A stretch of DNA of 26,297 nt from a virus, in the IMG/VR virus record IMGVR_UViG_3300033151_000021, positions 1 through 26,297 of that record; one strand, 5' to 3'. The notes below the pieces were generated by a model. It worked only from the letters and a program-made list of their open reading frames with translations. It was not told the DNA's origin and made no database searches. The translations under genes were made by a program, and so were the position numbers. Positions within the stretch are counted from its first letter, which is position 1, and each line of letters starts with the position of its first letter. This document shows positions 8,170 through 15,265 of the stretch, one piece after another.

Positions 8170-11100
8170 TTATTGGTTTTTAAGTTGCATGTATATAGTA
8201 TAACCATCTATATTTCCATTATTAAGATTAGTACCTTCTATCAATTGAGTCCAAAATCCTGATTGATATATTAAACTACCACTATTTAAAGTAACTTTAG
8301 TTCCGATAGCAAGAGCACCTGTAACACCAGGTGTTCCCCTCCATAATTGTATTTCTAGCTTAGTTCCTGATGGAATACTTGCTAGTGATCCAGCAGAAAC
8401 TCCATTCACACGAGCTTCCATTCGAGTACCAAGATCTAGTTCAATCACGGAATTAGTACCACTAGTTCCTAAAATATTTAAAAACTCACCTGTTTGATAC
8501 TGAGCATTACCTGGTGAAATTATTTGAATAGTGTTTGGATTAGATACCCTTAATTGACCGAGCGCGTTAGAAAAAGCATCTACTGCAAGACCGCTTCCAT
8601 TTTGTGGTGGTGGTGGTGTACTGTTGTATGACGTTGATAAAAGAGATAAACTACCATTCGAGTAACCATTACCACTACTTGAAGATACTATTTTTGGAAC
8701 GTTAGTAGGTGGGTAACTAGTTAAAAGTCCACTAGATGAAGAGTATCTATACTCACCTTGAGTTGACGATCCAATACTACCTGTTGGTGTAGCTCCAGAA
8801 GAACCGCCAATTAGAGTTGTAAGAGGTATCGAATATGGGGTACCGCTAAAAAAGAAACTAGTTTCTAATTTAATAGCTTGAGTACTGTTCGTAGCTAAAT
8901 AATCAAACCAAAACCTAAAAGGTACATTATTTTGAGGATTTACTGTTACACTTGTAGTTTCTGTATCAGTAAGTCCACCGCCGTCTGTTAACGTAACCGT
9001 AACAGCATAGGTTCCAGGTGTTGGATAAGAGTTCAAAGATATTTGAGTACCATCAGATAATATTGTAAAACCATAATTATTAGAATCAGTAACACTAGAG
9101 CTATTTAAAACACCACCTGGTTCTATTGAATATTGAAGACCTACTTTCTTGTCTGCAGCTAACGCACCTGCGTTAACACCATTTGTTGATCCAGTATTGA
9201 AACTACTACCTGATATAGCACCTGTACTCGATACGGATAATGTAGCAGGAAAAGTTCCAATGTTAGGTAAAGAGTTAGTTAACGTACCTGTAATATTAAG
9301 ATTAGTACTAACTGATGGATCTGAAACTAAAGAACACGCTATAGTAAAAATAAAAGTATTATTTGCTGCTACAGAACTAAAAGGAAAAAATGCTGTTGTT
9401 GAAATATAGAATCCTGCTCCAGCTGGATCACTTGTAAGAGTAAATGGAAATGGTATTACAGGTCCTGTTGACGCGTTGTTATATTGTAAAAGCGATCCGT
9501 TACCGTCTACAACATTTACTAAAGAATATGTTCTATTTGTAATTGTATTTCCATTAAAATCTACAGCTCTAATCCTACTACCCGCGCTACCAAGAACGTC
9601 TGTTCCTATAGGGTCAGATTCATTTTGAGTGTAATTAGCTGCTGTAAAACCTACGGGAATACTTCCAGTGGTGGCTGAAATGTTGTTTAAGTCTTCAACT
9701 AATCCAGTTGTACTTGTTTCGTAGTATATATCTAATGATGACTCTACAGCTTCTGTTTCTAAAACAGCTAATTGAGGTATCATGCTTGTATTATTAGAAG
9801 CTCCTTTAGCACCAAGAGTTTTGCCAGTTGATATTCTAGCTATAGAAGGTTTTATTATAAATTGATAAAAACTTTCTTCACCAAAACTACTGAGATTTGC
9901 TGCTGTAAAATCTAAATCATCAGTGTCAGCTATGATAGAAACAGTATCTGGTAACACGTCAGGTTGATATTGATTAGAAAAACTTACACCAGCAACAGGT
10001 TGTGTATTCACAACTCTACCAAAAAGCTCTACAGAACTTCTAAATTTTCTTTGCTCAGGTCCTACTTCATTTAAATCTCTAGGCACTTTGTTAATATTGT
10101 CATTTAACAAAACCATATGTGATGTGCTTCCAGTTTCATTAGTAGGGAAAGTGCTAGGAGTTTGAGGGTCTGGATAACCATCTAAAATACCAGGAACATA
10201 GACATTGTAATAATCTTGCTCTGTTTGCCTTACAACTAATTTATAAGAATACCATCCCAGTGGATTAGGTTCTTTTAAAAACTGAACTGTAACTGTACCG
10301 TTTGATCCTCCAGAAATATTTACAACATCACCTTCAACATAACCTTCACCAGCTTTATTTATAATTGGTAATGCCGTTATAACACCACTACCATTTGTAG
10401 TTATATTTACAGTTAAACCAGTTCCACTACCTCCAGTAGTTTCAGCTTCTTGATTAGTTACACTTGCTGGATACCCGGTTCCAGCTGCAAATGCAGAGAA
10501 TGTATCCACAGCACCTATAGGAATGTATACACCAGGATAACCCTGTAAACCAGATATTGATTCAGGTATAACTGCATTACTATTTTCAGCTGTATCAAAT
10601 AAAACTTTTAAAGCAAGCCCTGGAAAGTTAAGTACACTCGGTGTTTGGTATGGATTATAAAGTGTTGAACCTATATATGATTGAGTTGATCCACCTGGTG
10701 TTATTTTTTTATCTCTCGATGATAATATAGTTGTTGAAGATCTACCATATCTGTCAGAAAGAACGACACCTACCTGGTAGTTTCTATTTTGTTTTAAAGT
10801 GCTACTAGGAAATTCTATCTGACTATATATACCAGAGGCTGTAGAATAACCAGTTTTAAAACCTTGCCCTACACCATAGTTTAAAGATGATGGGGATGTG
10901 TGTTTATCTATAAAGTTACCATATATTATTCTATTACTAACAGCTTCTTGAGAAAAAGCTCTTACTGGTACTTTGTCATATACTCTAGTTATTTGATCTG
11001 AAGGTAAAGTTCTATATGGTTTTGTAGATATGTACGTGTATGTATATATTTCTTTGTTAGCATTTAGTTTCATATTACTAAGAACATCTGCTATCGGTAT

Positions 11101-12324
11101 TGATTCTACTGATTTTATAGATATTTGATCAGATTCTTTATACAGTATTTCTACCTGATTAATATGGAATTTTGTTTGAGGATTATCTGTATCGCTAATC
11201 CACTCACAAGGCATTTTTATATTTAATATAGCTTGTGCTACATTATTTTCCATAAATCTAATAATACTACTTCTATAAGCTTGTTCGCTATCTTCTGTTA
11301 TAAAGTATCCATTTTGTTTTGGTATATAACAAACTTGGCTAAATGGTGCTATCAAGGAATATTCACCATCATCAAAAACAAATCTATAACTAAACCTTAC
11401 AAATTTTGTAGATAAATATTCTGGATCACCACCAAAGTTTTCATCATATTCAGGGTTTGGCTGAGCGAAAGCAATGTCGTCTCCAACTATTAAAGTAACT
11501 GCACCTGAAAAAGTTACAGTCGTAGCGGTTGCTGTTAGTACAATTTTACCATTTAAATCAGCATTGCTTTTACTAATTATTTTTGAACCTACTGTAGGCA
11601 CATATGTAGTACCACTAATCGCTGTAAAAGTGGCTGTTGTTACCGTTCCTACAGGTGCTACTATTCCAGAAGACATGTTTATAGTAAGAAACTCTTGTGA
11701 AGGATTTGATAATGTAGACCTTAAATTATTATTATAGGCTAAGTCAATAAATTTAACTGGCTCGTATGGTGCATATTTAGCTACAGATATTTGATCTTCT
11801 GTAGTATAATAACTTGGATTTAAATTACTACTACTTGTGTTCGCTAGTTTTACGTTTATTTTTCTAGGTTGATTTCTGTAGTCTGTAAAAAACAATAAAT
11901 CTTCTATTATACTTATACCATATATAGGACTGTTCTTTGAAAAGTTAAGAAAATAACCCTGCACTAAGCGAGTAAAAGTGTTTGAAATATTATTAAAACT
12001 GTAAATAAAGCAATTAGCTGTAGTTGGTGCAAAGTTGCTTATACCATCTAAAGATGAATCAACATAGTCTGTTAAAAAAAAATATACATTATTCTCTGAA
12101 GGATCTACATAGTAACCTATAACATCTAGGTTTTCATATGAAGATAAACCAGCATTTGCTATAATGTTATTACCTTCTATATTCTCTAAAGCTCCAACGT
12201 CTTCACCCTGTGATCTACTAATAGCCACGTTTTGTGCTGTTCTATACTCACCTTTAGGAACCAAACGATCATCAAGATCTTGGTTCATTTTAGATTGTAC
12301 AAAATTATTTTGAATATCTGGCAT
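8170..12324 (-). CDS. Large tail stabilisation / muzzle-type protein with Ig-like insert (1384 aa)
   Basis: A 1384-residue protein. The N-terminus (residues 12-48, SKMNQDLDDRLVPKGEYR then a DVGALENIEGN segment) matches the opening common to P22 gp10-like tail accessory proteins, followed by propeller-like strands (YENLDVIGYYVDPSENNVYFF, PIYGISIIEDLLFFTDYRN). Later parts: module B at 229-288; a conserved mixed region about 300-600; module A at 613-685; a bacterial Ig/cadherin-like region at about 905-1130 ending GTYAVTVTLTDGGGLTDTETT; a Ser/Gly/Pro-rich linker; a second A-like module at about 1215-1298; and a C-terminal beta domain. It is long for this family because of these inserts. In the virion it would form the distal tail tube or plug below the adaptors. 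It starts 6 bp after the 407-aa adaptor gene. Confidence 0.72.
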   Translation of the reverse strand: MPDIQNNFVQSKMNQDLDDRLVPKGEYRTAQNVAISRSQGEDVGALENIEGNNIIANAGLSSYENLDVIGYYVDPSENNVYFFLTDYVDSSLDGISNFAPTTANCFIYSFNNISNTFTRLVQGYFLNFSKNSPIYGISIIEDLLFFTDYRNQPRKINVKLANTSSSNLNPSYYTTEDQISVAKYAPYEPVKFIDLAYNNNLRSTLSNPSQEFLTINMSSGIVAPVGTVTTATFTAISGTTYVPTVGSKIISKSNADLNGKIVLTATATTVTFSGAVTLIVGDDIAFAQPNPEYDENFGGDPEYLSTKFVRFSYRFVFDDGEYSLIAPFSQVCYIPKQNGYFITEDSEQAYRSSIIRFMENNVAQAILNIKMPCEWISDTDNPQTKFHINQVEILYKESDQISIKSVESIPIADVLSNMKLNANKEIYTYTYISTKPYRTLPSDQITRVYDKVPVRAFSQEAVSNRIIYGNFIDKHTSPSSLNYGVGQGFKTGYSTASGIYSQIEFPSSTLKQNRNYQVGVVLSDRYGRSSTTILSSRDKKITPGGSTQSYIGSTLYNPYQTPSVLNFPGLALKVLFDTAENSNAVIPESISGLQGYPGVYIPIGAVDTFSAFAAGTGYPASVTNQEAETTGGSGTGLTVNITTNGSGVITALPIINKAGEGYVEGDVVNISGGSNGTVTVQFLKEPNPLGWYSYKLVVRQTEQDYYNVYVPGILDGYPDPQTPSTFPTNETGSTSHMVLLNDNINKVPRDLNEVGPEQRKFRSSVELFGRVVNTQPVAGVSFSNQYQPDVLPDTVSIIADTDDLDFTAANLSSFGEESFYQFIIKPSIARISTGKTLGAKGASNNTSMIPQLAVLETEAVESSLDIYYETSTTGLVEDLNNISATTGSIPVGFTAANYTQNESDPIGTDVLGSAGSRIRAVDFNGNTITNRTYSLVNVVDGNGSLLQYNNASTGPVIPFPFTLTSDPAGAGFYISTTAFFPFSSVAANNTFIFTIACSLVSDPSVSTNLNITGTLTNSLPNIGTFPATLSVSSTGAISGSSFNTGSTNGVNAGALAADKKVGLQYSIEPGGVLNSSSVTDSNNYGFTILSDGTQISLNSYPTPGTYAVTVTLTDGGGLTDTETTSVTVNPQNNVPFRFWFDYLATNSTQAIKLETSFFFSGTPYSIPLTTLIGGSSGATPTGSIGSSTQGEYRYSSSSGLLTSYPPTNVPKIVSSSSGNGYSNGSLSLLSTSYNSTPPPPQNGSGLAVDAFSNALGQLRVSNPNTIQIISPGNAQYQTGEFLNILGTSGTNSVIELDLGTRMEARVNGVSAGSLASIPSGTKLEIQLWRGTPGVTGALAIGTKVTLNSGSLIYQSGFWTQLIEGTNLNNGNIDGYTIYMQLKNQ
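8431..8682 (-). repeat. Degenerate module A in the C-terminal part of the 1384-aa tail protein (residues 1215-1298)
   Basis: Pattern SSSGNGYSNGS, PPPPQNGSGLAVDAF, then NAQYQTGEFLNILG and SVIELDL. The order of elements is the same as in the other A copies, but the match is weaker. Confidence 0.5.
10270..10488 (-). repeat. Gly-rich beta module A in 1384-aa tail protein (residues 613-685)
   Basis: Pattern AAGTGYPAS...GSGTGLTVNITTNGSG...ITALPIINKAGEGYVEGDVVNISGG...VTVQFL. Closest in layout to the copy at 6533-6754. Confidence 0.75.
11461..11640 (-). repeat. Beta module B in 1384-aa tail protein (residues 229-288)
   Basis: Pattern TATFTAISGTTYVPTVGSKI...GKIVLTATATTVTFSGAV...GDDIAFAQP. Partner of the copy at 6869-7075. 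It is inserted between the conserved SQEFLTINMSS and the Tyr/Phe-rich strand region after residue 300. Confidence 0.6.
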
Positions 12325-12330
12325 TTAATT

Positions 12331-13554
12331 CTAGTGTTTTATCCATTTAGATTTACCACGCATAACTTGAACTATCTCATTAGATTTAATATTTGATAAT
12401 CTAATCTTAGCATTACGTAGTTTAGCGCTAGCTTCTTTTTTAAGTCTTTGAATTATATACTCTGGTTGGTTTATTCTACTAGCAAGTATAGCATGTTTTA
12501 AATAAGCATAGACAGCCTCTTCTGCCATCTTTGGTACTCTAGTATCTAAATCATTTGAAAGACCATCAGAGATATATTGTAGTAGTATTATCTTATCTAC
12601 TAAGTCTGCTGAAAAAGAAAACTTACCTTCTCTTTCGTTTATAGTAAACCATCCATTAGCGTTGGCAAGTTCTGGTTGTAATCCATATAGTTGACCATAA
12701 CCATACATGTTTCCACCATTAGCATAGTAGTAGTCATATGATACTAGACTATTACCTTCAATACTTCTTATATCTTTGTATACATTATTCCTCCATCTTT
12801 CTTCGGTTAAAGATGTTCCATCGATGTTGTTATTAAAAGAATCTTGAATAGGAACTCCTTTATTATCTTGAACAGGCATTTCACTAGGATTACTAGTAAG
12901 TGTAGTAGGGTATATAATATGTTTAACACCTTGAGTATCAACCCAAGAAAGCTCTACATAATTAACATAGTCTTGAGGTATTACAACACTTAAGTTTTTT
13001 GGCACTGTAAGTTCTTGAGCATTTATACTTCTAAGAGTATCATAACTAAATTCTTGTATTGCTCTTTTAGTATGAAATATAACATCCGTACGTTTTACAC
13101 TAGGTATAAGTTTACCAGCTCCAACGTATGCAACTAAAAAGTTTTCTACTAAATCACCTAGCTTTGCGTAAGCATAAGATCCATAGTTTTGTTCTACGAT
13201 GTTACCATATGCTTTATCAGCAATAGTAGCACCATAATTACCACCATCTAGTTTTTTTAACTGAACAACAACAACCGTATTAGCATTTAAATTACCAACT
13301 ATTTTTATAACATTGTTGGTTAATTCAAATTCACTTGTATATTCTGTAAACGTGCCAGGAGCTCCTGAAGGACTTGTATAAAGTTTAAAGTTATTTAAAG
13401 CATAATTAGCATTAGTTGGAGACCAAGATCCTGTGGCGCCTAGTATTAAATCTGTATCAAACGTTGTTGTAAATAATTGGTTAGCACCAGCTGCACTTAC
13501 AAAACTCTGAGCACCTTCGTAGTATTGTCTGTTATTTTCTTGCATCATTGCCAT
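12331..13554 (-). CDS. Head-tail connector / tail adaptor protein with extra N-terminal domain (407 aa)
   Basis: A 407-residue protein in two parts. Residues about 12-110 are a beta-rich Asn/Thr/Ser domain (TTFDTDLILG, LNNFKLYTSPSGAPGTFTEY, NNVIKIVGNLNANTVVVVQL) with the strand pattern seen in N-terminal adhesion domains of phage tail proteins. Residues about 125-407 form the conserved body: KLGDLVENFLVAYVGAGKL, IFHTKRAIQEFSYDTLR, VVIPQDYVNYVELSWVD, a Tyr/Gly-rich loop (YYYANGGNMYGYGQLYG), IILLQYISDGL, MAEEAVYAYLKHAILASR and the basic end GKSKWIKH. I recall this body from structural clusters of crAss-like and marine phages, where it is a neck ring or tail adaptor; the exact ring position cannot be told from sequence. 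It starts 3 bp after the 250-aa gene. Confidence 0.65.
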   Translation of the reverse strand: MAMMQENNRQYYEGAQSFVSAAGANQLFTTTFDTDLILGATGSWSPTNANYALNNFKLYTSPSGAPGTFTEYTSEFELTNNVIKIVGNLNANTVVVVQLKKLDGGNYGATIADKAYGNIVEQNYGSYAYAKLGDLVENFLVAYVGAGKLIPSVKRTDVIFHTKRAIQEFSYDTLRSINAQELTVPKNLSVVIPQDYVNYVELSWVDTQGVKHIIYPTTLTSNPSEMPVQDNKGVPIQDSFNNNIDGTSLTEERWRNNVYKDIRSIEGNSLVSYDYYYANGGNMYGYGQLYGLQPELANANGWFTINEREGKFSFSADLVDKIILLQYISDGLSNDLDTRVPKMAEEAVYAYLKHAILASRINQPEYIIQRLKKEASAKLRNAKIRLSNIKSNEIVQVMRGKSKWIKH

Positions 13555-13557
13555 ATC

Positions 13558-14310
13558 TTAACTTTTTGAATTTACTTCTTCAGCTTGAACAGCTTGAGCT
13601 GCGGCTTGAACTATTTGTGGATCTCTTATAACAACACCAGCGTATGCAAGTATTCTAATTATAACTTCTGTTTGCTCTGTATTATCAAGCTCGAACTGAG
13701 TTGAATCACCAGCATTATATATGTAAGGACCAGAAGTCCAAGTACCACCACCAAGTTGTTGAAAAGCCCAAACAACATCTGCGGGTTTACGTATATAACT
13801 AACAGTGATGTCAGCCGCCGTATTTATTGTAGTAGGTTTAACAAACATATGAGGTTGTCCTGTGTTACCGCCTGAGGTACCTGCAGTAGCTTGTTCATAT
13901 AAATAAACAGGGAATTGAGTTGTGGGTCTTGTTAAAGGAGAGAGATTTATATTTAAAAAATCACTACGCTCTACACGTTGTAATTCTTTTTCGTCTCTGT
14001 ATATTACCGCGCCTATTCTATGCAAATTAGAAGGTGGTAGAAAATAACCACCAGCTACATCATAAGTGGCATTACCTATAGTTTTAAATATAGATATACA
14101 GTTGTCAATATTTTTTTGTCTGTTAGCGTATTCACTATCAGTCTGTGGCACTCGTAGTTGCTGGTTAAGATCTTCAAAATAATTTTCAAAAATTTCTAAC
14201 TGAACCTGTGTGCCTAACTTATTAAACTCTTCTGGTGTTATATAACCTCTTTGTTCTTTATTAAGAATAGACAACACTGTTGTGTAAACAGTATTTACGT
14301 TTATTGCCAT
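13558..14310 (-). CDS. Head-tail connector (ring/adaptor) protein, 250 aa
   Basis: The 250-residue product has a helical N-terminus (VNTVYTTVLSILNKEQRGYITPEEFNKL, EIFENYFEDLNQQL), a central beta part with YFLPPSNLHRIGAVIY and RVERSDFLNINLSPLTRPT, then ADITVSYIRKPADVVW, and a C-terminal helix (TEVIIRILAYAGVVIRDPQIVQAA) ending in an Ala/Gln-rich tail. This architecture, its size and its place between the capsid region and the tail adaptor fit a portal-bound ring or connector protein of podovirus-like phages. No catalytic residues are visible. It is preceded by a strong intercistronic hairpin (14327-14360) and an A/T-rich leader without Shine-Dalgarno sequence. Confidence 0.6.
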   Translation of the reverse strand: MAINVNTVYTTVLSILNKEQRGYITPEEFNKLGTQVQLEIFENYFEDLNQQLRVPQTDSEYANRQKNIDNCISIFKTIGNATYDVAGGYFLPPSNLHRIGAVIYRDEKELQRVERSDFLNINLSPLTRPTTQFPVYLYEQATAGTSGGNTGQPHMFVKPTTINTAADITVSYIRKPADVVWAFQQLGGGTWTSGPYIYNAGDSTQFELDNTEQTEVIIRILAYAGVVIRDPQIVQAAAQAVQAEEVNSKS

Positions 14311-14326
14311 TGATATTTTTTATTTT

Positions 14327-14360
14327 AATATACAGGGCGCATTACACGCCCTTATATATT
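14327..14360 (-). promoter_or_regulatory. Intercistronic RNA hairpin before the 250-aa connector gene
   Basis: On the minus strand the arms are AATATATAAGGGCG and CGCCCTGTATATT around a 7-base loop (TGTAATG): 6 GC-rich pairs, a small internal loop and 6 outer A/T pairs. It is followed by A-rich sequence (AAAATAAAAAATATC), not a U-tract, so it looks more like an mRNA stabiliser, processing site or weak attenuator than a classical terminator. Confidence 0.7.
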
Positions 14361-14368
14361 ATTACATG

Positions 14369-15190
14369 TTAGAGAAGTTTTTTCTCTATTGATTTATAAA
14401 CTTCAACACCTTCGTCAGTTTTAAACCATGCTGCCATTGCAGAATATGGATTTTCATCAAAAGGTACATTCATTAATTTTCTTCCATTACTACCCCAATT
14501 GAAAGATCTTTGATCTTGTGACAATGTAACTACTCCATTTTCAACAGCCATTATAGCTATGTTTCTTAATTGTACATTTTCGTCATTTGCTAACTCTATA
14601 AACAAGTTAGGATTTTTCTTAGCGAATAATAATAAATCTCTTTTAAGTTCCTTAGAACTCATCTGAGAGACTCTAGAACCAAGTTCAACTCTAAGTATTG
14701 CTTCAGCTTGATCTATTGCCATTGATTTAGCAGCGTTAAGAGCTTCTATTTCTTGTTCAATAATATCAAGTTCATCTTCAGCATCAGCTTGTAGATTTAA
14801 CTCTGTATATATTCTTTCTTTTAGTGGATGATATAAGGAAAGTAGCTTCTGTAAATTTTGTTTTTGTTTTGGAACTGATAACACTCCATCTTTAAACATA
14901 ATGTGACCTAAAGTTACTTCACCCTTTTGCTCATCAACTAATGGTGAGTCTTGATTTGTTGCATATCTTATTTCTCTTTGTTTTCCATTATTCTGATCGA
15001 AATAAAGTAATGCATGTTTCTTTGTATGTCTGCCTGGTATTTTTAATGTTAAAGGAGATTGATTACCTTTTAAGTAATATGTTCTATCTTTAATTTCCCA
15101 AGTAGGTTTAACTTCTTTTTTTGGTGTAGGTTTTACTACTACCTTTTGAGGTGCAACCTCAACATTTTCTGCTTTAGCTTGTTTAGCCAT
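14369..15190 (-). CDS. Conserved phage protein of unknown function directly after the capsid gene (273 aa)
   Basis: The 273-residue product has a basic, Lys/Pro/Val-rich N-terminal tail (residues 1-30, probably disordered), a beta region with YYLKGNQSPLTLKIPGRHT and LLYFDQ...REIRYATNQDSPLVDEQKG, then VFSVP-type strands (KDGVLSVPKQKQNLQKLL), a Glu/Asp-rich helical part (residues about 130-175), MSSKELKRDLLLFAKKNPNLFIEL, and a C-terminal part ending VPFDENPYSAMAAWFKTDEGVEVYKSIE. I remember similar proteins just after the capsid gene in uncultured marine phages, without a known function; a head decoration, head-completion or other structural role is possible. The gene is flanked by two hairpins (15218-15250 upstream, 14327-14360 downstream), which suggests its expression level is separated from that of the capsid. 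Confidence 0.6.
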   Translation of the reverse strand: MAKQAKAENVEVAPQKVVVKPTPKKEVKPTWEIKDRTYYLKGNQSPLTLKIPGRHTKKHALLYFDQNNGKQREIRYATNQDSPLVDEQKGEVTLGHIMFKDGVLSVPKQKQNLQKLLSLYHPLKERIYTELNLQADAEDELDIIEQEIEALNAAKSMAIDQAEAILRVELGSRVSQMSSKELKRDLLLFAKKNPNLFIELANDENVQLRNIAIMAVENGVVTLSQDQRSFNWGSNGRKLMNVPFDENPYSAMAAWFKTDEGVEVYKSIEKKLL

Positions 15191-15217
15191 GATATAATAA
15201 AATTAAATAGTTATAAA

Positions 15218-15250
15218 AATAATACCCCGCCCTAAGACGGGGATATTATT
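15218..15250 (-). terminator. Rho-independent terminator/attenuator after the major capsid gene
   Basis: On the minus strand: AATAATATCCCCG, loop TCTTAGGG, CGGGGTATTATT, then a T-rich run (TTTATAACTATTTAATTTTA). The stem is 5 G/C pairs plus 7 A/T pairs with one bulged T. It lies 16 bases after the capsid stop and before the 273-aa gene. This is the usual way capsid mRNA is made abundant while downstream genes are read at a lower level. Confidence 0.8.
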
Positions 15251-15265
15251 AAGTTTGAATCATTA

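Noticed and set aside
8165-8172. The junction between the 1384-aa and 782-aa genes as a mutated stop or single split gene
   Set aside because: The second gene has its own ATG and lies in a different frame from the first, so a simple stop-codon change would not fuse them; both ends look natural.
1340-11737. Several plus-strand open frames of 60-122 codons (for example 5449-5817, 9149-9409, 11474-11737)
   Set aside because: All lie antisense to well-supported genes and have low-complexity or codon-shadow products, with no spacing or context suggesting real genes.
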